A stretch of DNA of 35,712 bases from Xanthomonas sp. (GTDB lineage: Bacteria > Pseudomonadota > Gammaproteobacteria > Xanthomonadales > SZUA-5): contig JAIMJQ010000025.1 in the NCBI GenBank assembly GCA_020693165.1, positions 1-35,712 of the forward strand. The letters run 5' to 3'. Shown here in pieces: positions 17,289 to 25,304 of this stretch (positions within the stretch are counted from its first letter, which is position 1; each line of letters opens with the position of its first letter). The position numbers and the translations under genes were made by a program. The notes beneath the pieces are model-generated. The model was not told the origin of the DNA. It ran no database searches and saw nothing but the letters and a program-made list of their open reading frames with translations.

Positions 17289-19655
17289 TCATTCGATGGG
17301 TCTGATGCGTGCCTGCTGGGCCTCTTCCATATCGCGGATCAACGGCGCGAGTCCCTGGAAGCGGGCCTTGTACTCGTCGGTCAGTTCGCGCGCCTGCTCG
17401 GCGCCGCCGCGAATCACCGTCGGGGTGATCAACACCAGCAGCTCCTTGCGCGAGTTGTCGCTGGTGCTGGCGCCGAACAGCTTGCCGATCAGGGGGATGT
17501 TCTTGAGTCCGGGCATGCCGGAGCTCGAATTGTTGTCGTTTTGCTGGATCAGACCGCCGAGCAGAACGGTGTCGCCGCTCTGCACCGCCACCTCGGTCTC
17601 GATGGTCTTCTTGTCGATCGGCACGTTGCCGCCGAAAGTCTCCACCGAACTGGCCGGTCCGGGCGTGCTCTGTTCGGCCTTGATCTCCATGAACACCAGG
17701 CCGCCCGGATTCACCCGCGGCTTCACGTTCAGGATAATGCCGGTGTCGCGGAACTGTACCTGACTCTGGCCGACTCCAGTGCCGCCGCCCGGCGCCGTGA
17801 TCGGATTGAAGTAACTGCTGACGACCGGAATCTGGATGCCGACATTGATGTTGGCCTCGGTGTTGTTGAGCACCAGCACCGAGGGCGCCGACAGCACCTT
17901 GACGTCACCCTCGCTCTGCAACAGGCTGACCAGCGCGCCGGCCCGGCGGCCGGCGAAGATCCAGTTGACGCCAGCCGAAGTGATCTCGCCGAAGTTGTCG
18001 CCGCGGATCGCGGCTTTCAGCGCCGAGGTCCCGCTGCCGTCGCCGCTGTCGTCGGGCGGCACAAGGCGGCTGAGCGCATCCTCGAAGTACCACTTGACGC
18101 CGAATTGCAGATTGTTGGTCAGCGACACGTCGAGCAGGCGCGCCTCGATGTGCACCTGCATCGGCACCGTGTCGAGCTTGCGGATGGCGCCGCGGATGGC
18201 TTCGTATTGCGCCGGTGTGGCACGCATTACCAACTGGTTGTTCTCTTCGACCGCGGTGATGCGGATGTCATCGCCCTCGACGATGGCCAGGCCTTCATCG
18301 CCGCTGGCGCCGCTGGCGCCGCCGCCTACCGCGACCGGTCGATTGCTGCCGGTTTTGTCCGGCGAGAAGTTGGAAGGCCGGCTGACCTGGTTGTCGCGCT
18401 CGGACTTCTGCCCACCGGGATTGCTCAGCTCCACCGAAGATCCGCTCGACGACGACAGCTCGGTCGGGATCATGCCGGGCGCCACACTGCCGCTGGCCGA
18501 GGACGAACGCGACGACGAACTGCCGCCGCTGCTGCCGAAGATATCGTTCAGACGGTCGGCGAGGTCGGTAGCCTTGACATTCTTGACGTCGTAGACGTAC
18601 AGGCGCACGCCGGGCTGGTTGCCGCCCTGGTCGAGACGCGCGATCCAGCGCTCGGCCTCATCCAGGTAACGCCGCTGCGGCGTGATCACCAGGATCGCGT
18701 TCAGGCGCTCGATCGGGATGAAGCGGAACATGCCCGCCAGCGGCGACCCCGACTCCTCGCCGAAGATCTGGTCGAGTTCCGGCGCCAGCGTTTTGGCCTC
18801 GGCCTGCTCCAGCGTGATCAGCCCGATCGACATGCCCTTGATCCAGTCGACGTCGAACACGTCGATGGTGGTCATGTAGTTCTCCAGCTCGCGCCGGCTG
18901 CCGGCCATGATGATCAGGCCGCGGGCGTTGTCGGCCTTGACGATGGAACCCTCGCGCGCATAAGGCTGCAGCAGTTTCTCCATCTCGGTCGCGGAGATGA
19001 ATTCCAGCGGGATCGCACGGATCTCGTAGCCGCGCGCCTGGTCCGCCGGCCCCACCCGCGGCGTCAGGTTGCCGCGCACGGCGTTGGCGCTCGGCACCAC
19101 CGAATACTGGCCATCGACGTAGATCAGCGCCAGGTTGTTCCACGACAGCAGCATCTCGAGGATCGACAGCGCCTGTTCCGGCGTCACCGGGCGCGCGGTG
19201 GAGAAGGTGACGGTGCCGCTGACGCCGGCGGCGATGATGTAGTTCTCGCCGAGCAGGTCGCCGAGGATCATCTTGACCACGTCGGCGATCGGCATGTCGG
19301 CGAAATTGAGGCTGGCCTTGCCCTGCTCGGGCGGCTTGCGCGGAACCTTGCGGGCGGTGTCGAAGTTGATCAGTTCGCCGGTGCCGGGCTGGCGCAGGCT
19401 GACCGGATCGTCGGCCCGCTCATTGCCGTTGGACTCGCCATTCGCCGCCGCGTCGGCCGCCGCCTGATCGCTGCGCTCGGCAGCCTCCGGGTCCATCGAT
19501 CGGGCGATCTCGCGGATCTGCTGCTGCCGCGTTTCGCTCGCCGTGACCTGCATCTGCTGCGGAGAGAACGGCGATGTGGCACAACCGACCAGCATCCATG
19601 CGATCAGTGCCAGCGCGCCTTGTCGAAATCCATTCTTCACCCAATCTCTCCTCAC
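17289..19655 (-). CDS. gspD: Type II secretion secretin GspD (XpsD)
   Basis: 788 aa; N0/N1 domains (LNFADMPIADVVKMILGDLLGENYIIAAGVSGTVTF), Ser-rich linker, secretin core (VPIDKKTIETEVAVQSGDTVLLGGLIQQN...GLKNIPLIGKLFG). Confidence 0.95.
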   Translation of the reverse strand: MRRDWVKNGFRQGALALIAWMLVGCATSPFSPQQMQVTASETRQQQIREIARSMDPEAAERSDQAAADAAANGESNGNERADDPVSLRQPGTGELINFDTARKVPRKPPEQGKASLNFADMPIADVVKMILGDLLGENYIIAAGVSGTVTFSTARPVTPEQALSILEMLLSWNNLALIYVDGQYSVVPSANAVRGNLTPRVGPADQARGYEIRAIPLEFISATEMEKLLQPYAREGSIVKADNARGLIIMAGSRRELENYMTTIDVFDVDWIKGMSIGLITLEQAEAKTLAPELDQIFGEESGSPLAGMFRFIPIERLNAILVITPQRRYLDEAERWIARLDQGGNQPGVRLYVYDVKNVKATDLADRLNDIFGSSGGSSSSRSSSASGSVAPGMIPTELSSSSGSSVELSNPGGQKSERDNQVSRPSNFSPDKTGSNRPVAVGGGASGASGDEGLAIVEGDDIRITAVEENNQLVMRATPAQYEAIRGAIRKLDTVPMQVHIEARLLDVSLTNNLQFGVKWYFEDALSRLVPPDDSGDGSGTSALKAAIRGDNFGEITSAGVNWIFAGRRAGALVSLLQSEGDVKVLSAPSVLVLNNTEANINVGIQIPVVSSYFNPITAPGGGTGVGQSQVQFRDTGIILNVKPRVNPGGLVFMEIKAEQSTPGPASSVETFGGNVPIDKKTIETEVAVQSGDTVLLGGLIQQNDNNSSSGMPGLKNIPLIGKLFGASTSDNSRKELLVLITPTVIRGGAEQARELTDEYKARFQGLAPLIRDMEEAQQARIRPIE

Positions 19656-20392
19656 TGCTTCCCTTGCTGCTGGTTCATCTTCTCGGCCTCTGCGCGCATC
19701 TGCGCGCGCCGCTGTTCGATGATTCGTTGCACCTCTGCCTGGCGCGCGGCCTCGTCGACAGGCAGCGGCTGCGGTGACATCGCCGGCTGGCCCTCGGGCG
19801 GCGCGCCCGGCGCTGCGGCATGGGCGGGCGGCGGCGCCATGCCCGGAGGCGGCACCGGCGGTCCTGCCGGTGTCTTCGACATGTCGAGCTTGAGTTCTGC
19901 CGTGCCCTGCTGTGCCCCCCCATCGAAGATCGCGCGGCGCGGCGCAAGTTCCTGCAGGGTCCAGCCGGACAGGTCGCCCGGCAGCGGCATGCCCTGGCGT
20001 ACACGCATGACCGCACTCGAGGTGTTGTCGCGCAGGATCGCCACCTGGTGCTCGGGGTCGATCAGTACGCCGAGCAGGGTTGCGTTCAGCGGTACCGGCG
20101 GCGGGGCATCGGTGGCGGCGGCGGTTGCGGCGCTGGCGTCGATCGGACGCGGTTTGCGGTCATTGGTGAACAACGGCCGCTGGCCGATCTCGATGTACTG
20201 CGCGAATGCCGGCAGGCGGAACTCGATCTGCTGCATCGGCCGGGTCAGGTCCTCGTCCAGTGCAACCTGCTGCTCCGCCAGCAAGCGGTAGCCCGAGCCC
20301 ACGCCCAGCGACTGCAGCGTCGCAATCAACGCCAGCACAGCGCACACCACGCCGAGCACCACCGTCATCCATTGGCCGAGAGTGCGCTTCAT
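19652..20392 (-). CDS. gspN: Type II secretion protein N (XpsN-like)
   Basis: MKRTLGQWMTVVLGVVCAVLALIATLQSLG; Pro-rich C-terminal half; located between gspM and gspD as in the xps order. Stop of gspM overlaps the start (TGATG). Confidence 0.75.
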   Translation of the reverse strand: MKRTLGQWMTVVLGVVCAVLALIATLQSLGVGSGYRLLAEQQVALDEDLTRPMQQIEFRLPAFAQYIEIGQRPLFTNDRKPRPIDASAATAAATDAPPPVPLNATLLGVLIDPEHQVAILRDNTSSAVMRVRQGMPLPGDLSGWTLQELAPRRAIFDGGAQQGTAELKLDMSKTPAGPPVPPPGMAPPPAHAAAPGAPPEGQPAMSPQPLPVDEAARQAEVQRIIEQRRAQMRAEAEKMNQQQGKQ

Positions 20393-20997
20393 CCGGCACC
20401 GCCAGGCTGGCGGATGTAGCCGTAGACATCGAAGCGCGCGTCCATGTCGCCGAGGTTCGGCTGCGGCATGCCGCCCTGGAACATCTGTTGCTGATAGAGG
20501 TTCAGCTCGATCACGAACAGGAACGGCGTGGCGTTTTCCAGTTCGTAGAGGATCTCGGTGAGATCGTCGAGGTCGCAGCGCATGCGCACCTTGACCACCA
20601 CGCGCTGGTACGGCTCCGGCGCTGTCGGGCGCTCGTTCTGGCTGCTGATCAGCTGGCAACGCTGTGGATCGCGCGCCTTGTCGGCAATGATCTGCTTGAG
20701 CTGGCTGTTCAGGTTGGCGGCGGCGAGGTCGAAACTGTCTTCCGGCAGGAAGTAGTTGGCGCCGGCCTGGAACTGGCGCACTTCGGCAAGGCGCTGCTCG
20801 ACTTGCGGGCGCTGCGCCGCGACCTGGCGGAAGCGCAGTTCGGCATCCTTGAGTTCGGAGATCTCGGTGGCGTAGGCAAAGTGCTGGGTGATGAACCCGT
20901 GGAACAGCACGAGATAGGCGAGTCCGAGCGCCAGCAGCGCCAGACCGATCGCGACCGGTTTGCCCTTACCGGGAGCCGGCAGCAGTGTCAGTGCCAT
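20389..20997 (-). CDS. gspM: Type II secretion protein M
   Basis: MALTLLPAPGKGKPVAIGLALLALGLAYLVLFHGF; single TM plus coiled coil; position in operon. Confidence 0.8.
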   Translation of the reverse strand: MALTLLPAPGKGKPVAIGLALLALGLAYLVLFHGFITQHFAYATEISELKDAELRFRQVAAQRPQVEQRLAEVRQFQAGANYFLPEDSFDLAAANLNSQLKQIIADKARDPQRCQLISSQNERPTAPEPYQRVVVKVRMRCDLDDLTEILYELENATPFLFVIELNLYQQQMFQGGMPQPNLGDMDARFDVYGYIRQPGGAG

Positions 20998-22096
20998 GGC
21001 AGGCTCCGGTCTTGAGGTCGGCGACGAGGCTGAAACGTTCCTTGCCGGTGGCACCATCCGGCGTGATGATGCCCTGGCACTGCGGCTTGTCCAGGCAACG
21101 CGAGTCGGTGAGGATGCCGATCAGCTTGTCGGCGCGCGCCGACTGGCCCTGCAACTGGACCTGGTTGCCGACGAAGGACAGCCGTTCCAGCCAGGTGTCG
21201 TCGGGCACCAGTCGCGTCACTTCGGCGAGCACATCGACCACGACCGCCTGCTCCGACTTTTTCCTGGCGAGGAAATTGGCGCCCTCGATGGCGTCGCGCA
21301 ACTGACGCTTGAGTTCGGCGCTCTGCATCGCTGCGGCACTGGTGACCGCCATTTCCTCTTCGAGTCGTTCGATCGCCCGCTCCCGCAGCGCCAGCGACTG
21401 CCACATCACCAGCCACAGCAAAGCCACCGCCGACACCGCCAGGATTGCGTTCAGGCGCAGGCGCTGATCCGCACGTCGGGCACGGCGCTCGGACGGCAGC
21501 AGGTTGAAGCCAGCCGGAACCTCGCCGTTGGCGACATCGGCTGCGTCCAACTCCAGGCTACCCACACCTTGCAGCACCTGGTCGAGTTCGCTGCGCGGCA
21601 CCGCCAGAAGTTCGACCAGCATGGTGCGCGCGGTCTGATCGCGTTTGTGGATTCGATGGTCGAAATAGACCTGGTCGGCGCGAAACGGCGTCTGCCGGTC
21701 CATTTCGAAGGCGAGCACCGAACCCAGGTGTTCTTCGGCCGCCAACGGCAGCGTCAGCCGCCGTCGCAGGGTGCGTTCGACCGGCAGCAGCAACACCTGC
21801 CGCGGCGCCTGCTCCTGGTCCGGGCGCAGGCGCTCGGCGCTCTGCAGCAGCAGTTCGCGATCGGCTGCGACCGTCTCTTCGGCCTCGACCCGTTCGACGC
21901 GCACGCGCCGCACCCGCCAACCGTCGGCCAGCGGCGCCACGGTGACCATCGCCTGTTCGGCGGCAAGCCATTCGCGCCACGCCGGCGGCAGCGCCGCCAG
22001 CAATTCGCTGCGCCACCACGACAGGAACTGGGCGACGCCGCTCTTGTCGTAGCGCTGGCGCAGTCGCCACAAGCGCTTTTGAATCAATTCGAGCAT
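20966..22096 (-). CDS. gspL: Type II secretion protein L
   Basis: MLELIQKRLWRLRQRYDKSGVAQFLSWWRSELLAALPPAWREWL...LLLPVERTLRRRLTLPLAAEEHLGSVLAFEMDRQTPFRADQVYFD; PilN/GspL-type. Confidence 0.88.
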   Translation of the reverse strand: MLELIQKRLWRLRQRYDKSGVAQFLSWWRSELLAALPPAWREWLAAEQAMVTVAPLADGWRVRRVRVERVEAEETVAADRELLLQSAERLRPDQEQAPRQVLLLPVERTLRRRLTLPLAAEEHLGSVLAFEMDRQTPFRADQVYFDHRIHKRDQTARTMLVELLAVPRSELDQVLQGVGSLELDAADVANGEVPAGFNLLPSERRARRADQRLRLNAILAVSAVALLWLVMWQSLALRERAIERLEEEMAVTSAAAMQSAELKRQLRDAIEGANFLARKKSEQAVVVDVLAEVTRLVPDDTWLERLSFVGNQVQLQGQSARADKLIGILTDSRCLDKPQCQGIITPDGATGKERFSLVADLKTGACHGTDTAAGSR

Positions 22097-22114
22097 GGGA
22101 GCATCGGGAAGCGA

Positions 22115-22238
22115 GGGCACGCGGGCGCGAGGGCGCGAGGGCAGGAGTGGACAGTCATGTCCGGGATTGCGGCGCGAGCAAGCGCGCGGGCAGCGGGCTG
22201 TTGCGTGCCCTCATGCCCTCGTGCCCTCGTGCCCTCCT
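22115..22238. repeat. Inverted pair of 8-nt-period tandem repeats between gspK and gspL
   Basis: gggcacgc-gggcgcga-gggcgcga-gggcagga (22115-22146) and gccctcat-gccctcgt-gccctcgt-gccctcct (22207-22238). Confidence 0.93.
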
Positions 22239-22319
22239 GTGCACCCACGTCAAGCAAACTCATGCCGATCAATGCCTTGAAACGTCCACTGTCTGGGTTC
22301 GCCGCAGCCGGGCGAAAAT

Positions 22320-23213
22320 TCACTTCGATTCGCCGTCGCGCCAGCGCACAATGCGGAACGGACGCCGCGCCACCATGCTGGCGCCGAGCCGCACGGTCGC
22401 TTCCAGGCTGGCGCTGGCGCCGCCGGGCAGCGTCGCACGGGACCGGATAGTGTACGTAAGGCCACCACCCTGCGCCACCACGGGTGTGCCATCGGGCAAC
22501 GCCAGCGGCAGTGGCGGCTGTCCTGAGCCGCCCGCAGGCTGTTGCCGCTGCTGCACGAACATCGTCACCAGATCGGGATTCATGCCGGGTATCAACTGCA
22601 GGACCTCAGGAGAAGCGAACGCCGGATTCGGCTGGGCGCGCCCTGAGTAGATGGTCATCAGCGGCTCAAGTTCCCGGTACAGCTCAAAACTCATGCCAAG
22701 TACCTGCTGGATCTCGGAAACGGTCTCGAACGGCGCGTTGCGCGGCGTGTAGCTACGGTCGGCCGCCTTGTACTCGCCCTCTTCGGCACCGTTGACGCTG
22801 ATCAGGTCATCGGGATCGCGCCAATCCAGGACCGCAGCCGCCAGCGCGTCGGCAGCGACTTCATCGAGTCCACCGAACTCGAACATCGCGGCGAGCAGCA
22901 CGCCATCGGCGACGTTGATATCGACCTTCCCGGTCTCGTCATAGATCTCGACTTCAACCTCGAACCCCTCGAATTCGAGCGGGTAGATGCGCCCATCCGC
23001 GATCCAGCGCGTATCCGGATTGCTGCCACGCAGCTCATAGGCGGCCCGGTGCAGGCCGGCCTCGGCAGCGTAACGTGCGCGCGTCGAGTCGAGCAGGTTG
23101 CGGCCCTGCAGGGCTTCGACGCGCGCACTCAGGCTGAAGCTGGCCAGCAGCACCGCGATCAGCACCGAGACCCAGAGAACCAGGACCAGCGCAATGCCCT
23201 TCTGTCTGTGCAT
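22320..23213 (-). CDS. gspK: Type II secretion minor pseudopilin GspK
   Basis: MHRQKG^IALVLVLWVSVLIAVLLASFSLSARVEALQGRNLLDSTRARYAAEAG, a short canonical leader; stop-adjacent to gspJ. Confidence 0.9.
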   Translation of the reverse strand: MHRQKGIALVLVLWVSVLIAVLLASFSLSARVEALQGRNLLDSTRARYAAEAGLHRAAYELRGSNPDTRWIADGRIYPLEFEGFEVEVEIYDETGKVDINVADGVLLAAMFEFGGLDEVAADALAAAVLDWRDPDDLISVNGAEEGEYKAADRSYTPRNAPFETVSEIQQVLGMSFELYRELEPLMTIYSGRAQPNPAFASPEVLQLIPGMNPDLVTMFVQQRQQPAGGSGQPPLPLALPDGTPVVAQGGGLTYTIRSRATLPGGASASLEATVRLGASMVARRPFRIVRWRDGESK

Positions 23214-23215
23214 GG

Positions 23216-24061
23216 TCAACCCGAAGGCAGCAAACCGGCATTGAAGCCGCGTGTGGCGCCGCCATCGACCATCATCACGACTTCCAGCAATGGCCATTCG
23301 ATGCGGCTCTCGGGACTCATTTCCAGATCCAGCTGGATCGTCAGCGGCGTCAACTGCGGGTCTTCCCAACTCTCGCTCCAGTCGCCGATCTTGCCCTCCG
23401 GATTCAGCCCCTTGAATCGGAACTTACCGTTGCGGATGCCCGCGAGCAGCAGGATCGGCGGCTCCGACTCGTCGATCTCCTGCTCGTCGAAACCATTGTG
23501 CAGCCAGTAGCGGAACACCAGCGAGCGATAACGGCCATCGCGGATCAACTCCAGTTCCTGGACGTAGGTGCCGCCGAAGCCGAGGTAGCCCGGCATCGGT
23601 GCCACGAAGCGGATCTTTTCGCGGTCGCCCTCGAACATGTAGAGCTTGCCGGTGGAACCCTCCTGCTTGTAGGCCAGCGGCATCAGCCGCCCGACCTGCT
23701 GGCGCACGAACTCGTGGGTGATGCGCAGTCGATTGGTGCGATCGATGAACGCCTGCCCGGTCTCCGCCGCCCGCTGACCGGTGCGCAGCCCCTCGTAGAC
23801 CATCATCATCAGCAGCGCCACCAGGGTCATGGCGATGAGAAGTTCGATGAGGGTGAATCCTTGTTGATGAGCAAGGACGCGGGAACGGACGCAGACAAGG
23901 CCATTTGCCGATTTCGGACTCGACAGCCGGGACCCGTGCTCATGAAAAACCTGCGCGGTCGCCACTGCGAGATTCGATCGCTCTCGGCCAGCAAATTCGC
24001 ACGGGTCGGGATTCGCTGACCTGCCGAGTCCCGAGTCCCGAGTCCCGTGTCCCGGCTTCAT
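23216..24061 (-). CDS. gspJ: Type II secretion minor pseudopilin GspJ, with an unusually long predicted leader (about 68 aa)
   Basis: Mature core AHQQG^FTLIELLIAMTLVALLMMMVYEGLRTGQRA. ATG at 24061 overlaps the gspI stop (TGATG). A GTG at 23965 is an alternative start. Confidence 0.85.
   Translation of the reverse strand: MKPGHGTRDSGLGRSANPDPCEFAGRERSNLAVATAQVFHEHGSRLSSPKSANGLVCVRSRVLAHQQGFTLIELLIAMTLVALLMMMVYEGLRTGQRAAETGQAFIDRTNRLRITHEFVRQQVGRLMPLAYKQEGSTGKLYMFEGDREKIRFVAPMPGYLGFGGTYVQELELIRDGRYRSLVFRYWLHNGFDEQEIDESEPPILLLAGIRNGKFRFKGLNPEGKIGDWSESWEDPQLTPLTIQLDLEMSPESRIEWPLLEVVMMVDGGATRGFNAGLLPSG
24024..24055. repeat. Tandem heptanucleotide repeat (CCGAGTC)3-CCGTGTC, just inside the gspJ start
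   Basis: ccgagtc at 24024, 24031 and 24038, ccgtgtc at 24045; on the gspJ sense strand (CGGGACA)(CGGGACT)3 follows ATGAAGC. Confidence 0.95.
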
Positions 24062-24474
24062 CAGAACTGCCCCTCTTTCAACATCGACCGCAGGGTGACG
24101 AAGCGCTGTTCGGTACGGCGGTTGCGATCGCCCCAGGAGACCACCAGTTCGACGCGGTAGAGGTCGACCGGAAAGCTGTCCGGCGACAGGCCATCGGTGC
24201 GCGGCACCTCGTGCTTGCGAACATCCAGCTGCCAACTGTACCGGCGATTGAATTGCCCGCTGTCGCTGCCCTCTTCGAGTTCCTCGATGGTGCCGATTGC
24301 ATCCAGCTTCGACTGCGCCCACAGCGCCGCCTCGCTGACCTCGGCCGAGCGCCGGGTGTTGCGCATCGCCATGCCGAGCGCTTCCAGCACTGCGCCGAAG
24401 ATCATCACGAAGACGATGAAGGCGACGAGGACTTCGAGGAGGGTGAAGCCGCCTTGTCGCGGCCGCGTTCCCAC
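24061..24474 (-). CDS. gspI: Type II secretion minor pseudopilin GspI
   Basis: Candidate GTG start at 24474: (M)GTRPRQGG^FTLLEVLVAFIVFVMIFGAVLEALGMAMRNTR; the upstream part of the track ORF translates the heptad repeat. Confidence 0.85.
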   Translation of the reverse strand: MGTRPRQGGFTLLEVLVAFIVFVMIFGAVLEALGMAMRNTRRSAEVSEAALWAQSKLDAIGTIEELEEGSDSGQFNRRYSWQLDVRKHEVPRTDGLSPDSFPVDLYRVELVVSWGDRNRRTEQRFVTLRSMLKEGQF

Positions 24475-24513
24475 TGGGCATCGTGCCTTTCGGGTGCTGC
24501 TCGAAAGGCGGGA

Positions 24514-24642
24514 CTGGGGGCTGGGGGCTGGGGCGCATGAACGGAGCGATCGGCGCCCGAACCAATTGGCCCAAGCTTGGGCGGCGTAGACCGACGGTCT
24601 GGCGCGAGGCACCGGTCGCACGCCCCAGCCCCCAGCCCCCAG
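24514..24642. repeat. Inverted pair of heptanucleotide tandem repeats (CTGGGGG)n between gspH and gspI
   Basis: ctgggggctgggggctggggcg (24514-24535) and its perfect 22-nt reverse complement cgccccagcccccagcccccag (24621-24642). Confidence 0.96.
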
Positions 24643-24668
24643 CCCCGCATTTGCTTTTCCCACGCCCC

Positions 24669-25304
24669 TCACGACCTCCTCTCCCCACGCCCATCATCCA
24701 TCTCGATCTCGCCGGTGAGCCACGACACCTTGACCTTCCATTCGCGGCCGCCGGAGATCAGGGTCACGCGGCCACCGGTGGAACCGCCGTCGGAAAAGAA
24801 GCGGATGCGCCCGAGCTTGTCGCTGGTGACCTCACTCTGCGCCGTCAGCAACTTCAACTCCATGCTCTCGGGCAACTCCACCGGCCCACGCCCGGGGGCT
24901 AGGTAGGACTTGTGCTCGAGATCGACCTCCAGATACTTCTCCTCGCGATGCAGGATCGCCTGGCTGCGGGTGTAGCGCAGCGCCGCCGTCAGGTCGCGCG
25001 CCGCGGTCGCCACCTTGACGCTGTCGAGCCGACCGACGATCGACGTGCCGAGCAACGTCGCCATGGTGGCGATGATCAGCAGCACGACGATCATTTCGAG
25101 GAGGGTGAAGCCGCGCTGCGCGCGGGAATCGGGAATCGGGAATCGGGAATCGGCAGAACCATGCTCCGCCGACCTGCGGCGCGCCAAACAGAAAGCAACC
25201 AGAACAGACGAAACAGGGGCACGGGTCGGGCTCACCGCCCCGATTCCCGATTCCCCATTTCCGATGCCCGCTTTCACGACGCCATGCCTACTGGTTGTTG
25301 TCAA
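24669..25304 (-). CDS. gspH: Type II secretion minor pseudopilin GspH (start uncertain)
   Basis: SRAQRG^FTLLEMIVVLLIIATMATLLGTSIVGRLDSVKVATAARDL. The track ATG is at 25304; TTG at 25187 (MARRRSAEHGSADSRFPIPDSRAQRG) is a plausible shorter start. Confidence 0.85.
   Translation of the reverse strand: MTTTSRHGVVKAGIGNGESGIGAVSPTRAPVSSVLVAFCLARRRSAEHGSADSRFPIPDSRAQRGFTLLEMIVVLLIIATMATLLGTSIVGRLDSVKVATAARDLTAALRYTRSQAILHREEKYLEVDLEHKSYLAPGRGPVELPESMELKLLTAQSEVTSDKLGRIRFFSDGGSTGGRVTLISGGREWKVKVSWLTGEIEMDDGRGERRS
25124..25256. repeat. Inverted pair of heptanucleotide tandem repeats (GGGAATC)n in the gspG-gspH junction / gspH leader
   Basis: (gggaatc)4 at 25124-25151 and cgattcccgattcccc at 25241-25256 on the same strand (reverse complement). 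Confidence 0.95.

Noticed and set aside
17541-20291. Plus-strand ORF (916 aa)
   Set aside because: Antisense to gspD/gspN; shadow ORF.
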